A stretch of DNA of 64,000 nt from Eumeta japonica. Its lineage: Eukaryota > Arthropoda > Insecta > Lepidoptera > Psychidae. The DNA is taken from the NCBI GenBank assembly GCA_005406025.1, contig BGZK01001029.1, positions 124,001 to 188,000 of the forward strand. Direction: 5' to 3'. Positions 36,136 to 47,000 of the stretch are shown here, piece after piece (position 1 is the stretch's first letter; every line of letters begins with the position of its first letter). The notes below the pieces were generated by a model. It had not been told where the DNA came from and made no database searches. It saw only the letters and a program-made list of their open reading frames with translations. The position numbers were made by a program, and so were the translations under genes.

Positions 36136-37670
36136 TGTATATCGCAAAATTCATATCAGTAATTTATTTAAATAGCACCATCTGTTCATCACAAAATTTA
36201 TCTCAGTATTTTATTTAAATGGCGCCATCTGTAAGATCAGACAATATATTTCAGTTTTATTTAAATAGTGCCATCTATTATATCGCTAAATGCATCTCAG
36301 TTTTAATTTAAATAGTGCCATCTGTTAGCCCGCAAAATTCATCTTAATGTTTTATTTAAATAGCGCCATCTGTTAGATCGTAAAATATATCTGTGATTCA
36401 TTTAAATAGTACCATCTGTTAGACTACAAAATATATCTATATTTTATTTCAATAGCGCCGTCTGTCAAATCATAAAATACATCTCAGCATTATTCAAATT
36501 GTGCCATCTGTAAGATCGTAAAATACATCTCAGTTTTATTTGAATAGTGCCACCAATAGGTGGCACTATTCAAATAAAGTGTGTTTGGACGTTTTACTTA
36601 AATAGCGCCATCTGTTAGATCATAAAATTTATATCAGTATTATTTAAATAGCGCCATCTGTAATATCAGAAATTATATCTCAGTTTTATTTAAATACTGA
36701 TATCTGTTAGATCACAAATTTTAACTCAATATTTTATTTAAATAGCGACATCTATTAGATCGTAAAAAACATCTGTTTTCTATTTAAATAGTGCCATCCC
36801 TTAGCCCGCAAAATTCATCTTAATGTTTTATTTAAATAGCGCCATCTGTTAGATCACAAAATTTATCTCAGTATTTTATTTAAATAGCGCCATCTGTAAG
36901 ATCAGACAATATATCTCAGTTTTAATTTAAATAGTGCCATCTGTTAGCCCGCAAAATTCATCTTAATGTTTTATTTAAATAGCGCCATCTGTTAGATCGT
37001 AAAATATATTTGTATTTTATTTCAATAGTGCCATCTATTAGATCGCTAAATACAACTCAGTTTTTATTTAAATAGTTCCATCTATTAAATAGCAAAATGT
37101 ATTTTAATGTTCTATTTAAATAGCGACATCTGTTAGATCACAAAATTCATCTCAATATTTTATTTAAATAGCGCCATCTGTTAGATCAGAAAATATATCT
37201 GTTTTATTCAAATAGCGCCATCTATAAGATCGAAAAATATGTCTGTGTTTTATTTAAATAATGCCATCTATTAGATCGCTAAATGCAACTCAGTTTTTAT
37301 TTAAATAGTTCCATCTATTAAGTAGCAATATGTATTTCAATGTTCTGTTTAAATAACGCCATCTGTTAGATCACGAAATTTATCTCAGTATTTTAGTTAA
37401 ATAGCGCCATCTGTAAGATCACAAAATATATCTCAATATTTTATTTAGATAGCGCCATCTCTTAAATCACAAATACTATCCCAGTATTTTACTTAAATAG
37501 TGCCATCTGTTAGAACGTAAAATATATCTATGTTTTATTTAAATTATACCATCTGTTATCCCAAAAAATTCATCTCTATTACTTAAATAGCACCATCTAT
37601 TAGATCGCTTTTAATCTAACAGATGGCGCGATTTTATTTAAAATGTAACTCAGTATTTTATTTTTATAGT
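36135..37670. repeat. Minisatellite, about 30 units of 45-50 bp
   Basis: Each unit carries TTTTATTTAAATAGCGCCAT followed by CTGTTAGATCRCAAAATWTA and a short TCTCAGTA spacer. I count about 31 occurrences of the CCATCT core spaced 45-50 bp apart. Units differ by substitutions and small indels. Two places are inverted: a hairpin with 20-bp arms at 36535-36578 and a reversed last unit at 37589-37629. No open frame runs through the array. Confidence 0.95.
36535..36578. repeat. Inverted unit: perfect palindrome within the minisatellite
   Basis: Arm TTTATTTGAATAGTGCCACC, loop AATA, and the exact reverse complement of the arm. It replaces a normal unit junction and is followed by a resumed direct array. 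Confidence 0.92.
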
Positions 37671-39883
37671 GCTATCATTTGTTGTTGAAATCTAATAATA
37701 TATCAACAATGTAATTGTGGCAAAATGATATGAAATGGCATTAAATGAAAATAATCGAAGCTTTCCATTTTTTTTTCTAGAGGAAACACCTATATAGCAA
37801 AATTTGAAAAATATAATTGTATGAAGTACTCATTTCCATTCAAATTCTTAGGGCCGTATCCGAGATAGCGCATTTATGTATATTATACGTGCCGAGACAG
37901 CCGTGAAGAATAGTTAGTTCGGAGGCTCACCTGGAATTTGCCGACGCTGCGTCCCAGCGCGGAAAATCACCTTTACGATTTCTCGTCCCAGGGTCTAGGT
38001 GCTCCGGGCCGCATTCGTCTAGTGGCACTGTTTTTAATTGCAATTATACATCCGCTAACGTATTTTTATATATAAAACTGTATTAGCCACGGTTTCCATT
38101 TTCACAGGAATCTTAAATTTTCGGAATAATAAGTACTTAAATATAAATCAATAAACTCCTCTACCTTGAAGTGAAAATCTCACCATAATAATCCTGTCAT
38201 TCTGAAAATACCCAGGGCAAACAAATAATCAGACAGATAAACAAAATAGAAACAATATATAGAGAGATAGATAAAATTTAGAAGATATGTTTGGGTGCTC
38301 AATACGTTTAAATAACTTTAGAATTTAATAAAACTTAGTCGTTTTGAAATCAGAGACGCACTCTTAATTTTATTTATATATGTAGATTTATATTTTATAG
38401 GTATCTTTTCTACAAACGGAATTCGATAATAAATATTGCTGAGATGTTTTTAGCACTATAATCGACGAAATATGTACGTTGTGGTACTTTCTTCAGTTCT
38501 TCCTCATATTATTTCGTCGATTTCCGCGACACAAACTTCACTGTTTCAATTGTATAATAATAATAGCACTGGCCACTGATCTTCGTTCGTGAACAAAAGT
38601 CACAATCATGTCCATAGATGAATATTAATATAATCATGTCAAATTTCTATCTTTTAGAACGTAAAACTTCTAAAAGATAGAACTGGCTATAGTTGTGTAT
38701 CTTTAGAGAAAATTTGGCGTTACGGAATCGACCACGTGACAATATAGGCCCCTTATGTTCACATATTAGTTAGCATTTAGGTCAAATCTTGCAACCTTAA
38801 CCTTTTAACAGCCAAATCTACATTTAGAACGATTTGATGAAATTTGGTATAATTTATGCTCCGAAGCGACATTTATGTACAACATATTTATAAAATGACC
38901 GCAGCCCCAAGATGGACTTTTTTTTTGAATAGGTTGTGAAAATATTCTCGGACGAAAGATCACGCGACCTAGAGACCTGGTTAAGTGGGATTTTTATGAC
39001 GGTTTACTTATTCTTTACGAAAGTACTGAAATGGAAAATAAGTGAAAGATTTTGATAAGCAAGCGATAAAATGATCGTCACAAGAACTTCAGTGTGGCCG
39101 CTTCCAAGATTGCAGATCAACGATTTCCTCAACCGTCTTGAAATAAATACTAAATGAAAACTTTACAGAATAAAAGACGATGAGATAAATAATATAAATC
39201 TGTAGGTATCTAATATAAAGACGCTTTGAGATGGCTGACTAAATTTCTGACACAGATATCAACTGAAAGTGTTGCCAAATAGTTTACCTATGTGACCTCA
39301 TTCTAATATCAGTATGATATAACATGTGTATTCCACAAAATGGCAGACCTACTAATTTTCTTTATCCACCCTGTTAATATAGTTAACAAATGAAATTATT
39401 TGTCAATCAGTATTAAGTTCACTCCAATTTCAATACAGTAGATAATTTTTTACACTATAGAGAAGTTCTGATGGGTATCAAAACATGAAAAACGTGTAAT
39501 TATTATTCTATCTAAATGTGAACTCGCTTACCTATTACTTCTAATAATAATTGTCTATTAAATTACAATAAAATGTCTACAAATAATTATCTCTAATCAT
39601 ATACAGCCAAAATTAAATTATTAATAATTAAAATTATTTAATGTAAAATAAGAAAATATGTTCTTTTACATCATATAACTTCCACCAGTACCTAGGTCCT
39701 GAAGATTAATGATAGTAACGTGAATCAAATTGAAGAAAATATTTGGGACAAAGTCCACCGAGATTCAATAAAATTAGTAACATTCAATAATTTGTCAGTA
39801 ATGGACTTTGTGTCGTATACTTCTAATCAAAATATTCATTCTGTAAAAATAATGTTTTTTAATGAGCACCAAGTCTACTTAAA
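37671..39883. other. AT-rich intergenic sequence between minisatellite and mariner
   Basis: A GC-richer patch lies at 37850-38030. A palindrome lies at 38646-38681 (arms TCTATCTTTTAGAA, loop CGTAAAAC). No gene recognised. Confidence 0.4.
38646..38681. repeat. Perfect palindrome, 14-bp arms, 8-bp loop
   Basis: TCTATCTTTTAGAA and its reverse complement around CGTAAAAC, in intergenic sequence. Confidence 0.88.
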
Positions 39884-41170
39884 CGAGGGGCGGCTGATAA
39901 GTCCGCGGCCTAAGGCATTAAATGAAAGAAAAGTACGAGTATTTTATTTTTATTTTTCAATATAGTCTCCCTCAAGCGAAATACATTTTTCGCATCTGGT
40001 GTATAACGCCTTCAAACCGCCCAAAAAATATTCCTTTTCTTTGCAGTCAAAATGGCTTTCTACAGCCATCTTCGTTTGATTGTCATCAACAAATCTACGA
40101 CCACGTGACTCCTTTTTTAAATTAGAAAAAAGGAAATAGTCGCTGGGAGCCAGATCTGGACTGTAGGGTGGGTGGTCAATTTCCGAGAAGCCCGTGTCCT
40201 TCAGGGCCTGCCTCGAAACCCGCGCCGTGTGGACAGACGCATTGTCTTGTAAAAACAGCACTCCGCGCGCTAACTTCCCACGTCGCTTCTGTACGACTGA
40301 CTCTCGTGCCTGAGCCAATATATTCGCGTAATATTGGCCATTCATAGTAGTCCCCTTTGGCAAGTAATCAATTAGTAAAACACCTTCACTATCCCAAAAA
40401 ATTGTCGCCATAAGCTTCGATGCCGACATTTGAACCTTGAATTTCTTCGGCGGCCTTTTCCTTTTTCGTCCATTGCATGGACTCCTGTTTAGATTCCGAT
40501 CGTATTGACGAACCCAGGTTTCATCCACGGTTACAATTCGGTCGCAAATTTCGTCTATATTATCCCCGACTAACTCCAAAAATCCTTACTTGTCTGAAGT
40601 CGCCGCTGCTTGTCAAACGGCGTTAGCATTTTGGTACCCAACGCGCACTGATTTTCTCATATTCATATGCTCGTGTATAATTTCTCCAACTCGTTCTTTA
40701 CTAATCTGCAACTCTTCAGCTATCTGCCATAATTTTATTCTTCGATCGGCCAGTACTAATTTTTCGATTTTTGAACATTTTCCTCCGTCACTACCGTCAC
40801 AGGACGCCCTGGGCGAGGATCATCTTCACAGCTCTCTCGTCCTTGTTGAAATAAGCGAGCCCATTTTTGACCATCGTATACGAAGGCGCAGATTCCTGAA
40901 GAACTGATACCATGTCTTCAAAAATTTCTTTGGGCGTTTTCCTTTCTTTACGAAGTACTTTATTACGGCGCGATGTTCAATATTACTGAGATTTGACGAT
41001 TCGGCTGACATGATGCCGTTTGTGCTTCGACAGATAATTTGTTAATGACTTTAATAACGAAAGGAAGCTATATTTATACTAACAAGAAGTGTCGCAATTA
41101 GTGGTAATAGTTGTGAAATAATGAGTCATCGCTAAGTACCTTGGGCCGCGGACTTATCAGCCGCCCCTCG
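39884..41170 (-). mobile_element. Full-length mariner-family element
   Basis: 1,287 bp. Inverted termini of about 28 bp begin CGAGGGGCGGCTGATAAGTC at the left and read as its reverse complement at the right, ending at 41170. The flanking target TA is intact on the right and AA on the left, presumably mutated. Length, termini and TA target fit mariner. Termini look nearly identical to each other, which suggests a fairly recent insertion compared with the other transposons here. Confidence 0.9.
39950..41011 (-). pseudogene. mariner transposase (D,D34D), frameshifted
   Basis: Mariner transposases cut and paste DNA at TA sites. The start at 41011 gives 'NLSNIEHRAVIKYFVKKGKR', the N-terminal helix-turn-helix region. 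The frame is lost after about 30 codons, near 40910, and further single-base shifts occur near 40635 and 40580. From 40579 to the stop at 39950 a long intact stretch holds the catalytic domain: 'IVTVDETWVRQYDRN', 'VLFLQDNASVHTARVS' and 'HPPYSPDLAPSDYFLF'. The three catalytic Asp are all present with 34 residues between the second and third. Total span (354 codons) is normal for the family. The ORF is broken, so it should be inactive, but the termini could still be mobilised by an active relative. Confidence 0.9.
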
Positions 41171-41313
41171 TATTATACACATTAGGAGGTGTAATACTCA
41201 TGAATCAAGAAAAATATATTTATAAATGTTTTACTATTAGTATTACACTCATTGTTTTATAAAAGTAAAAAAAAATGTATCTTCATTAGATGGACAATCA
41301 ACACTAGTATTAT

Positions 41314-42265
41314 TCAATAAATTCTTTCAAAGTCGTCACAATATGTTGGTAAGAAATGTAAACATGTGATTAAATCAATGTACTCTTTAATAGAAATTGC
41401 TTTACCAGCCTCAGAAATTACGTTTAAATTACTAGGCAGTTCAATATCATTTTTTTTTAACATTCCTTCTGTGATCCACAATTCCAAAATCATCATCAAA
41501 CCTTATTTTAAAGTACAACCTTCCTATCTTCCCCTGTCTTACTTGCAAATGCATTTGAAATAAGTACAGGTTCTTTGTTCAAGTTTAGTTTCCTAAGTAA
41601 AAAGGGTAATGTGTGAGAGGGGGCTACCTACGCATGTGCAATATAATTTGATATTTTTAAAAATCTTGCAGATCCGTATTTTAAACTGTATACTTGTTGG
41701 AGCACTGTCTAATTAGTTGCTTCCAATCCCAACGTGTTAAAACCTCCAGCCGTGGTACACGTTTTCTTCTCTCAATTAAACCATGAATAGTATCTACCTC
41801 CATCTAAATATATCCTTTAAGCAGGATTTTTGATTAATGGTTCTAATTTGAGGATATTTTGAAAGAACCCAATAAAATGCCACGTTTATGTTTTTATTTC
41901 GACCATAAAGACAATTCTTCAATATCCTGTACAATACTTGAAAGTCTTGAACAAGGCAGATGCCATTTCATTACCACGGGTACCTTCACTTTCATCCTAC
42001 ATCATGAAATGAGCAGAAGTATCAGAAGCATCAAATTTTTTTTAAAGTTCAATGTCCACAGTTTTCTTTTATAAAAAACTGAGGTTACAGGTAAGAAGAG
42101 GAATCGTTAAACACTTCTGCAAGCCCACAGTTATTACTTTCACTTTGGGGTTATTTTTTGACCTCTGAATATCCATGTATTTTAATTCATATCTATTTTC
42201 TGATTCAGTAACACGAGCATCAAATTCACCTTGTAGAACTTATTTTTCAATATTAGTTAATGTGG
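41314..42265 (-). pseudogene. Decayed multicopy transposon-like ORF
   Basis: Minus-strand remnant beside the mariner. Reading through several stops and shifts gives, in order, 'LQGEFDARVTESENRYELKY', 'NPKVKVITVGLQKCLTIPLL', 'FDASDTSAHFMM', 'ALFKTFKYCTGY', 'MEVDTIHGLIERRKR', 'LITCLHFLPTYC' and a C-terminal 61-codon open piece (41499-41314). The 'VDTIHGLIE' block and the spacing recall a multicopy insect ORF family with a presumed nuclease-like fold, which I believe is transposon-encoded. I cannot name the superfamily. No clear terminal repeats were found; the N-terminal part may extend to about 43060. Confidence 0.55.
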
Positions 42266-43334
42266 GTTTTACCTTAACAGTAAACGTATGACAATCGTCA
42301 CGTGTCTATTCAAAAGGCTTTAAAAAACAACTTAAATTTCTTATTTAAAATATCATATAATTATACAACCACTTTTTAGCAATTTTATTTTCAGAAATGT
42401 TTCTTTCCTTACACCAGTTTAAATACAATTTACATATTTTTGAACAAATGAAACTTGTAACGAATCCCATGCCGTTCAATATGAGGATAACACACTATGA
42501 GAACAGGATGTTCTTTATGTACAAAATTTTTAGAGATATACGAATTCAAGTTCATATAATGTCCTTTGCTTCCCAGAAAGGTGGCATATTACATTAAAAT
42601 ACTTTCAACTATTTTCCTCAGATAAAGAGATTTAAACATAGTGTCATACCTCCAGAAAGAAGTTGAAAAATACAAAAAGATTCTGCCACTGACAGATTTT
42701 ACTGGGAAATGTAATGTCTTATACCTCCGAGGCACAGATATATATATATAGACAATAAAGAAATTCAGATTTCTACTTATTTTCAACACGGGCCCCTTAA
42801 TCTCAAGCATCTGTTCAATGTCGATTTTTTAGCCAATTGTAGTATCATACTAAAAGTACAAAGTATACTTATTGGTTTTTTCTTCTTTCAAACAAAAACT
42901 GACTAAAGAATCGACATAATTTCTTTGAATTATAGAAATAGTTTAGTAACTGGAGTCTGTCTTTTTTTATCACAGAAAAATCCAAGATTCTCATGGGATA
43001 CATCCGTTTGATCTTGAAATAACACACCGGATAGTTTTTATTATGGAACAACACGCGAATCATGTGCGAAATAGTACCTTAAGTACTAAGATATATAGTC
43101 GCAGTACGATTAAATTTAGTGGAATTTTAATTAAAGTCCTATGTAAGTAAATTTTATATTATTTCTAAACTTACTTGTTTGTCTACAATCAACAAAATGC
43201 TCTTCAAGATTTTATAGTCTTCAGTAAAACTAGATTTTCAAATATTTCATCAACCTTTCCTCAAAAACTATTCTTATTATATATTTATACATAAATATAT
43301 TTAGACACTTATTATATACTTAAAAACATGTTAT

Positions 43335-43369
<35 letters not shown>

Positions 43370-43734
43370 ATATGTATATTTAAGGGGCGTTAGATTTTAA
43401 ATTGGGAAAAAAGACAGAATAAACAAATGTATGTTTGTTTGTTTTCATCGTAATATAATACTACCTTGTTTTGTGATATATAAATTAATGAATTTTACAA
43501 ATGGGTTCCGTTATTGTCTTTACAATTCCATAACACGAAAAATTCATACAGTATTTAACATTTCCAAAATAGAAAGATTCCAGAAAAAATATTCAAGTAC
43601 AAAATAAAAAATGGGCTAAAAAAAAATGTTACAGGTATCTACCTGATGAAAATACATATTTTGTTATAAATGATTATTGCAAAAAAGCAATGCATTGCAG
43701 CTGGAATAATTAAAAAAGTATACAGTCAATAACA
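42266..43734. other. AT-rich sequence between the decayed ORF and WRAP53
   Basis: Includes a TA-repeat microsatellite at about 43337-43365. Two 60-70-codon minus-strand open frames (42810-42589 and 43063-42869) may be the decayed N-terminal part of the neighbouring ORF but are not recognisable on their own. Confidence 0.35.
43337..43365. repeat. (TA)n microsatellite
   Basis: About 14 TA units followed by TGTGTGTATATGTATAT, downstream of the WRAP53 3' end. Confidence 0.9.
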
Positions 43735-43740
43735 TTTAAT
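43735..43740 (-). promoter_or_regulatory. Possible WRAP53 poly(A) signal (ATTAAA)
   Basis: The plus strand reads TTTAAT, so the transcript reads ATTAAA, about 18 nt past the stop codon. It is a common variant signal but AT-rich sequence makes chance matches frequent, and no canonical AATAAA lies close by. Confidence 0.3.
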
Positions 43741-43758
43741 TTCTTTTAATGTTATAAT

Positions 43759-44037
43759 TCATATGTCTAAATTAGCAACTACATCAGTCCACCAAAATAC
43801 AAGGCTATTTTCTTTATTTATTATCCCATTTCTCATATTGACTGCATCAATCTTCATAACAGAACTGTTATTGTCTTCTGATAACATTTTTCCATCAAGC
43901 ACATGTGTTTCGTTTGCTGCATCTAGATCTGTCGACACTTCAGGATCTTGAAAGTGATATTGTCCCGATCCAGTGGCTAAAATTGGTCGACATGGATGTA
44001 TTGATACACTATTGCAGCAATCATAATGCAAAGGAAA
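43759..44037 (-). CDS. WRAP53: WRAP53 exon 5 (last blade and C-terminal tail)
   Basis: Starts phase 0 after TTTTTCCAG. It encodes 'NSVSIHPCRPILATGSGQ', equivalent to the human 'NGVSLHPSLPLLATASGQ' segment, then a Ser/Asp/Asn-rich tail ending 'SLVFWWTDVVANLDI' and a stop. Confidence 0.92.
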   Translation of the reverse strand, partial: FPLHYDCCNSVSIHPCRPILATGSGQYHFQDPEVSTDLDAANETHVLDGKMLSEDNNSSVMKIDAVNMRNGIINKENSLVFWWTDVVANLDI

Positions 44038-47000
44038 CTGGAAAAACAATGTTTGAATATTAGCAAACATAATATCAAAAATTAAATCAGATATGGGTTT
44101 AATTCATTTTTTCGATCAGAAATGATAAGATGAAACTATTATATTAAAATTATAATGATTTTATAAAAATACATTGCTAGCATATTATAAACAATATTTC
44201 CTCCCAATTAACTGAAGGTCTTTTGATAAGTATAGAGTTAGATAACCCAATTCAGACATACCAAATGGAATCGATCATGCGTCTTTCTGCAAATATTCAT
44301 AATCTCCTTTTTTATAACAACTTTGCCAAAAAAAACCATAGTCATTGAAGGAGCTGTTTGTGAGAAAAATAGCTCAGAAAGTAAACATGAAATGTACCAA
44401 GTAAAAGCCCTAACGCGATGGTTAGCAACACGATGCGCACGCTCAAACGTCGTCACCCTGCATCTGTGCGATTCAGTGTCTACCAATACCGTCGCGGGTA
44501 TGCACGTGAACGCGTGGATAACAACCGGGCATGTGGCTTTACAGTTTTAGGTATTTTGTTATAAAGTGTTACTTTTACTATATTGACGTTTTTAAAACTA
44601 AGATTGTGTGTGATTAATATTGAAATGTTTAATAACCACGCCTTTCACTGCTATCGTATATGCAAACATAATTTATTGTTGGAGAGTTTGCAGTGGTGAC
44701 ATCTCTACGGCTTTGAAACTTTGTATTGAATAACCTGCGAGAATTAACCCTGACAGTCAATAACCTGCGAGTTCACAAGTAATATTGCGTGCTGTTTATC
44801 GTTTACGCGATAATTTGCCTATAGTGATACAAACTTCCCTAGGCGAACATCATCGTGGTCGCACTTCTGAAATCTCTTCACATATAGAAGAACGAATATT
44901 AAATTTTTTATGCGATTTCCGACAGCGAGTAGCATGCAAGCGGACGGAAGCTTTCGCATTTCACTAAAAATAGTACTCGCATTTAAAAAAAGTTAACAGA
45001 TGTGGTTTCTACATTAAAAATGCATGATCTTTTGCCACGTGATTACAGCCAGCGTGCAACATCAACATCACTGAAAGCATAAAGTATCATTTATACGTAA
45101 ATGACTAGATAAATTCTTTAAGAATAATATCGCATAGCCGGTTCAATATCTTTTGATTAATTTTTTTATTTAGTAAAGCTTTTTTATAAGACCCTAATCC
45201 TTGAATTTGCTCTTCCATTGTGAATCTCAATTTAATAAATTAACTTATGATTTAAGAGGATTGAACACTTAAGCAAGTATTAGTATTAATTTCATCAATC
45301 TGACACATCAATTGTTAACAATTTAAATATACATGTAGAATCAGCTTATTGACCCTGAAGTAGAATTTCATATAAACTCTTTTAAAAAAACTATTAAGAA
45401 CATAAATACAAATACTATAATTTAAAAAGTTATAAGGAAATTAAATTTATATGTTTAAATAAAGGTTATGGCCACATTATTATTCCATGAAAACAACTAC
45501 AAATGTGAACAAATGTAGACTTCAGATAAAACACTCCTCAGAAATAAAATGTCCATAAAAATAAAGAAGTCTTACCCTAAAAGAGCCATCATCACATAGT
45601 TTAGGATCATCCTTTATTTTCTCTATTCCCGATTTCCAATCATAATACTCAGAATCCCAAACTTTGAGGGAACCATCCGTATTACCGGTGACTAAGTACT
45701 TGCCACATGGAGATATATCAAAATATATTCTTTGGTTGGTCCTAACAACACGCTGTAGAATATTTATAGGAGTTGTGCAATACCTAATATCCCATACAAG
45801 TAGTTTATCATCTTTACGAGCTCCGGAAACCAAATGCAAGCCATCTGTAGTAAATTTCATATGTGTGACACCACCTATAAATAAAACTTCATCACTTTCA
45901 GAGAATGGATATCAATAAAACCCACATATTGCACTGGATTATCAGTTTTTGTGGATTCATTTCCAATATTACTAATTAATATCAAATGGATTTACAGTTA
46001 TGAATAGAAATTAAATAGAAGGTATGCAAAGCAAAAGAGGTATCTACACACAAAGACCATTCTTATATTCTTAATAGCCTAAGATGCAGTCTCTTAAGAA
46101 TAGATGGACACCGCAGACATCTATCTGTGATCCCCACCTACCCTTCTAGGAAATAGGTATAAGTTTATACAAAAAATTGAACTTGATAAATACACAGATA
46201 AATTGCCATTTTGTGATAGTGCAAGTGAATGTATTTAATGAAATCAGATAATGTAAGCAGTGATAAGTTAGTGATTAACACACATCCCTGTAAATCAAGA
46301 GAGATTTCTTTGCTTAAGTTGAATTCCAGATCTATAACAGTGAGCGTTTTTCTTTAAGGAACATATGAAGTTTCCAAAACGCATTAAGTCAGCATCAACA
46401 AAAACCTCTTAAGACTTAGTTGAATATTATATGAATAGCTACAAATTACATTTTGTTGGAGTTATTTATTATAGTTCTTATGTGTAATTTTAATGAAATT
46501 AATATTGTTATATATGTGGAGAAATTATGAAAAGTACTTGTTGTATCTTTACAACACCACTTGAATAATTGAAGCCAAAAAAACCTACATGTATCAATAG
46601 GTAATTTTCGAACTGAATAAACTGTTTGTCTAAGTAAAAGATGATTATGATTACGAGTAATAAATTAAAAAAATATATAAAGAATGAATTATAGATAATG
46701 TAACTCTGCTTTATATAAAAAAGTTTGGAACTCAGCTTTCATGTGACTTTAAGAATGAGAAGACCATTTTGTATTCAAATTATATTAAAAACTATTCACA
46801 CAATTTATTCAACCTGTGTAGTCAATAATAAAATTCATAGAGAAATATATTCAATTCCAAACTTTTTCCTCTTTTCTTTTCTATTAGTGTTGCAATAAAA
46901 TGTAAATTATATTATTGACATTTAGAAATGGCATCAGTGACAGAATACAATAATAAAAAAATGTCATATTATTAATAGCTACCATACCACATATTCATCA

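Noticed and set aside
36135..37670. CRISPR-like array
   Set aside because: Regular repeats are present, but the intervening sequence is itself repeated with drift and is not made of unique spacers. The context is a eukaryotic genome.
40590..40907. 105-codon plus-strand frame as a gene
   Set aside because: It is antisense to the mariner transposase and reflects that coding sequence.
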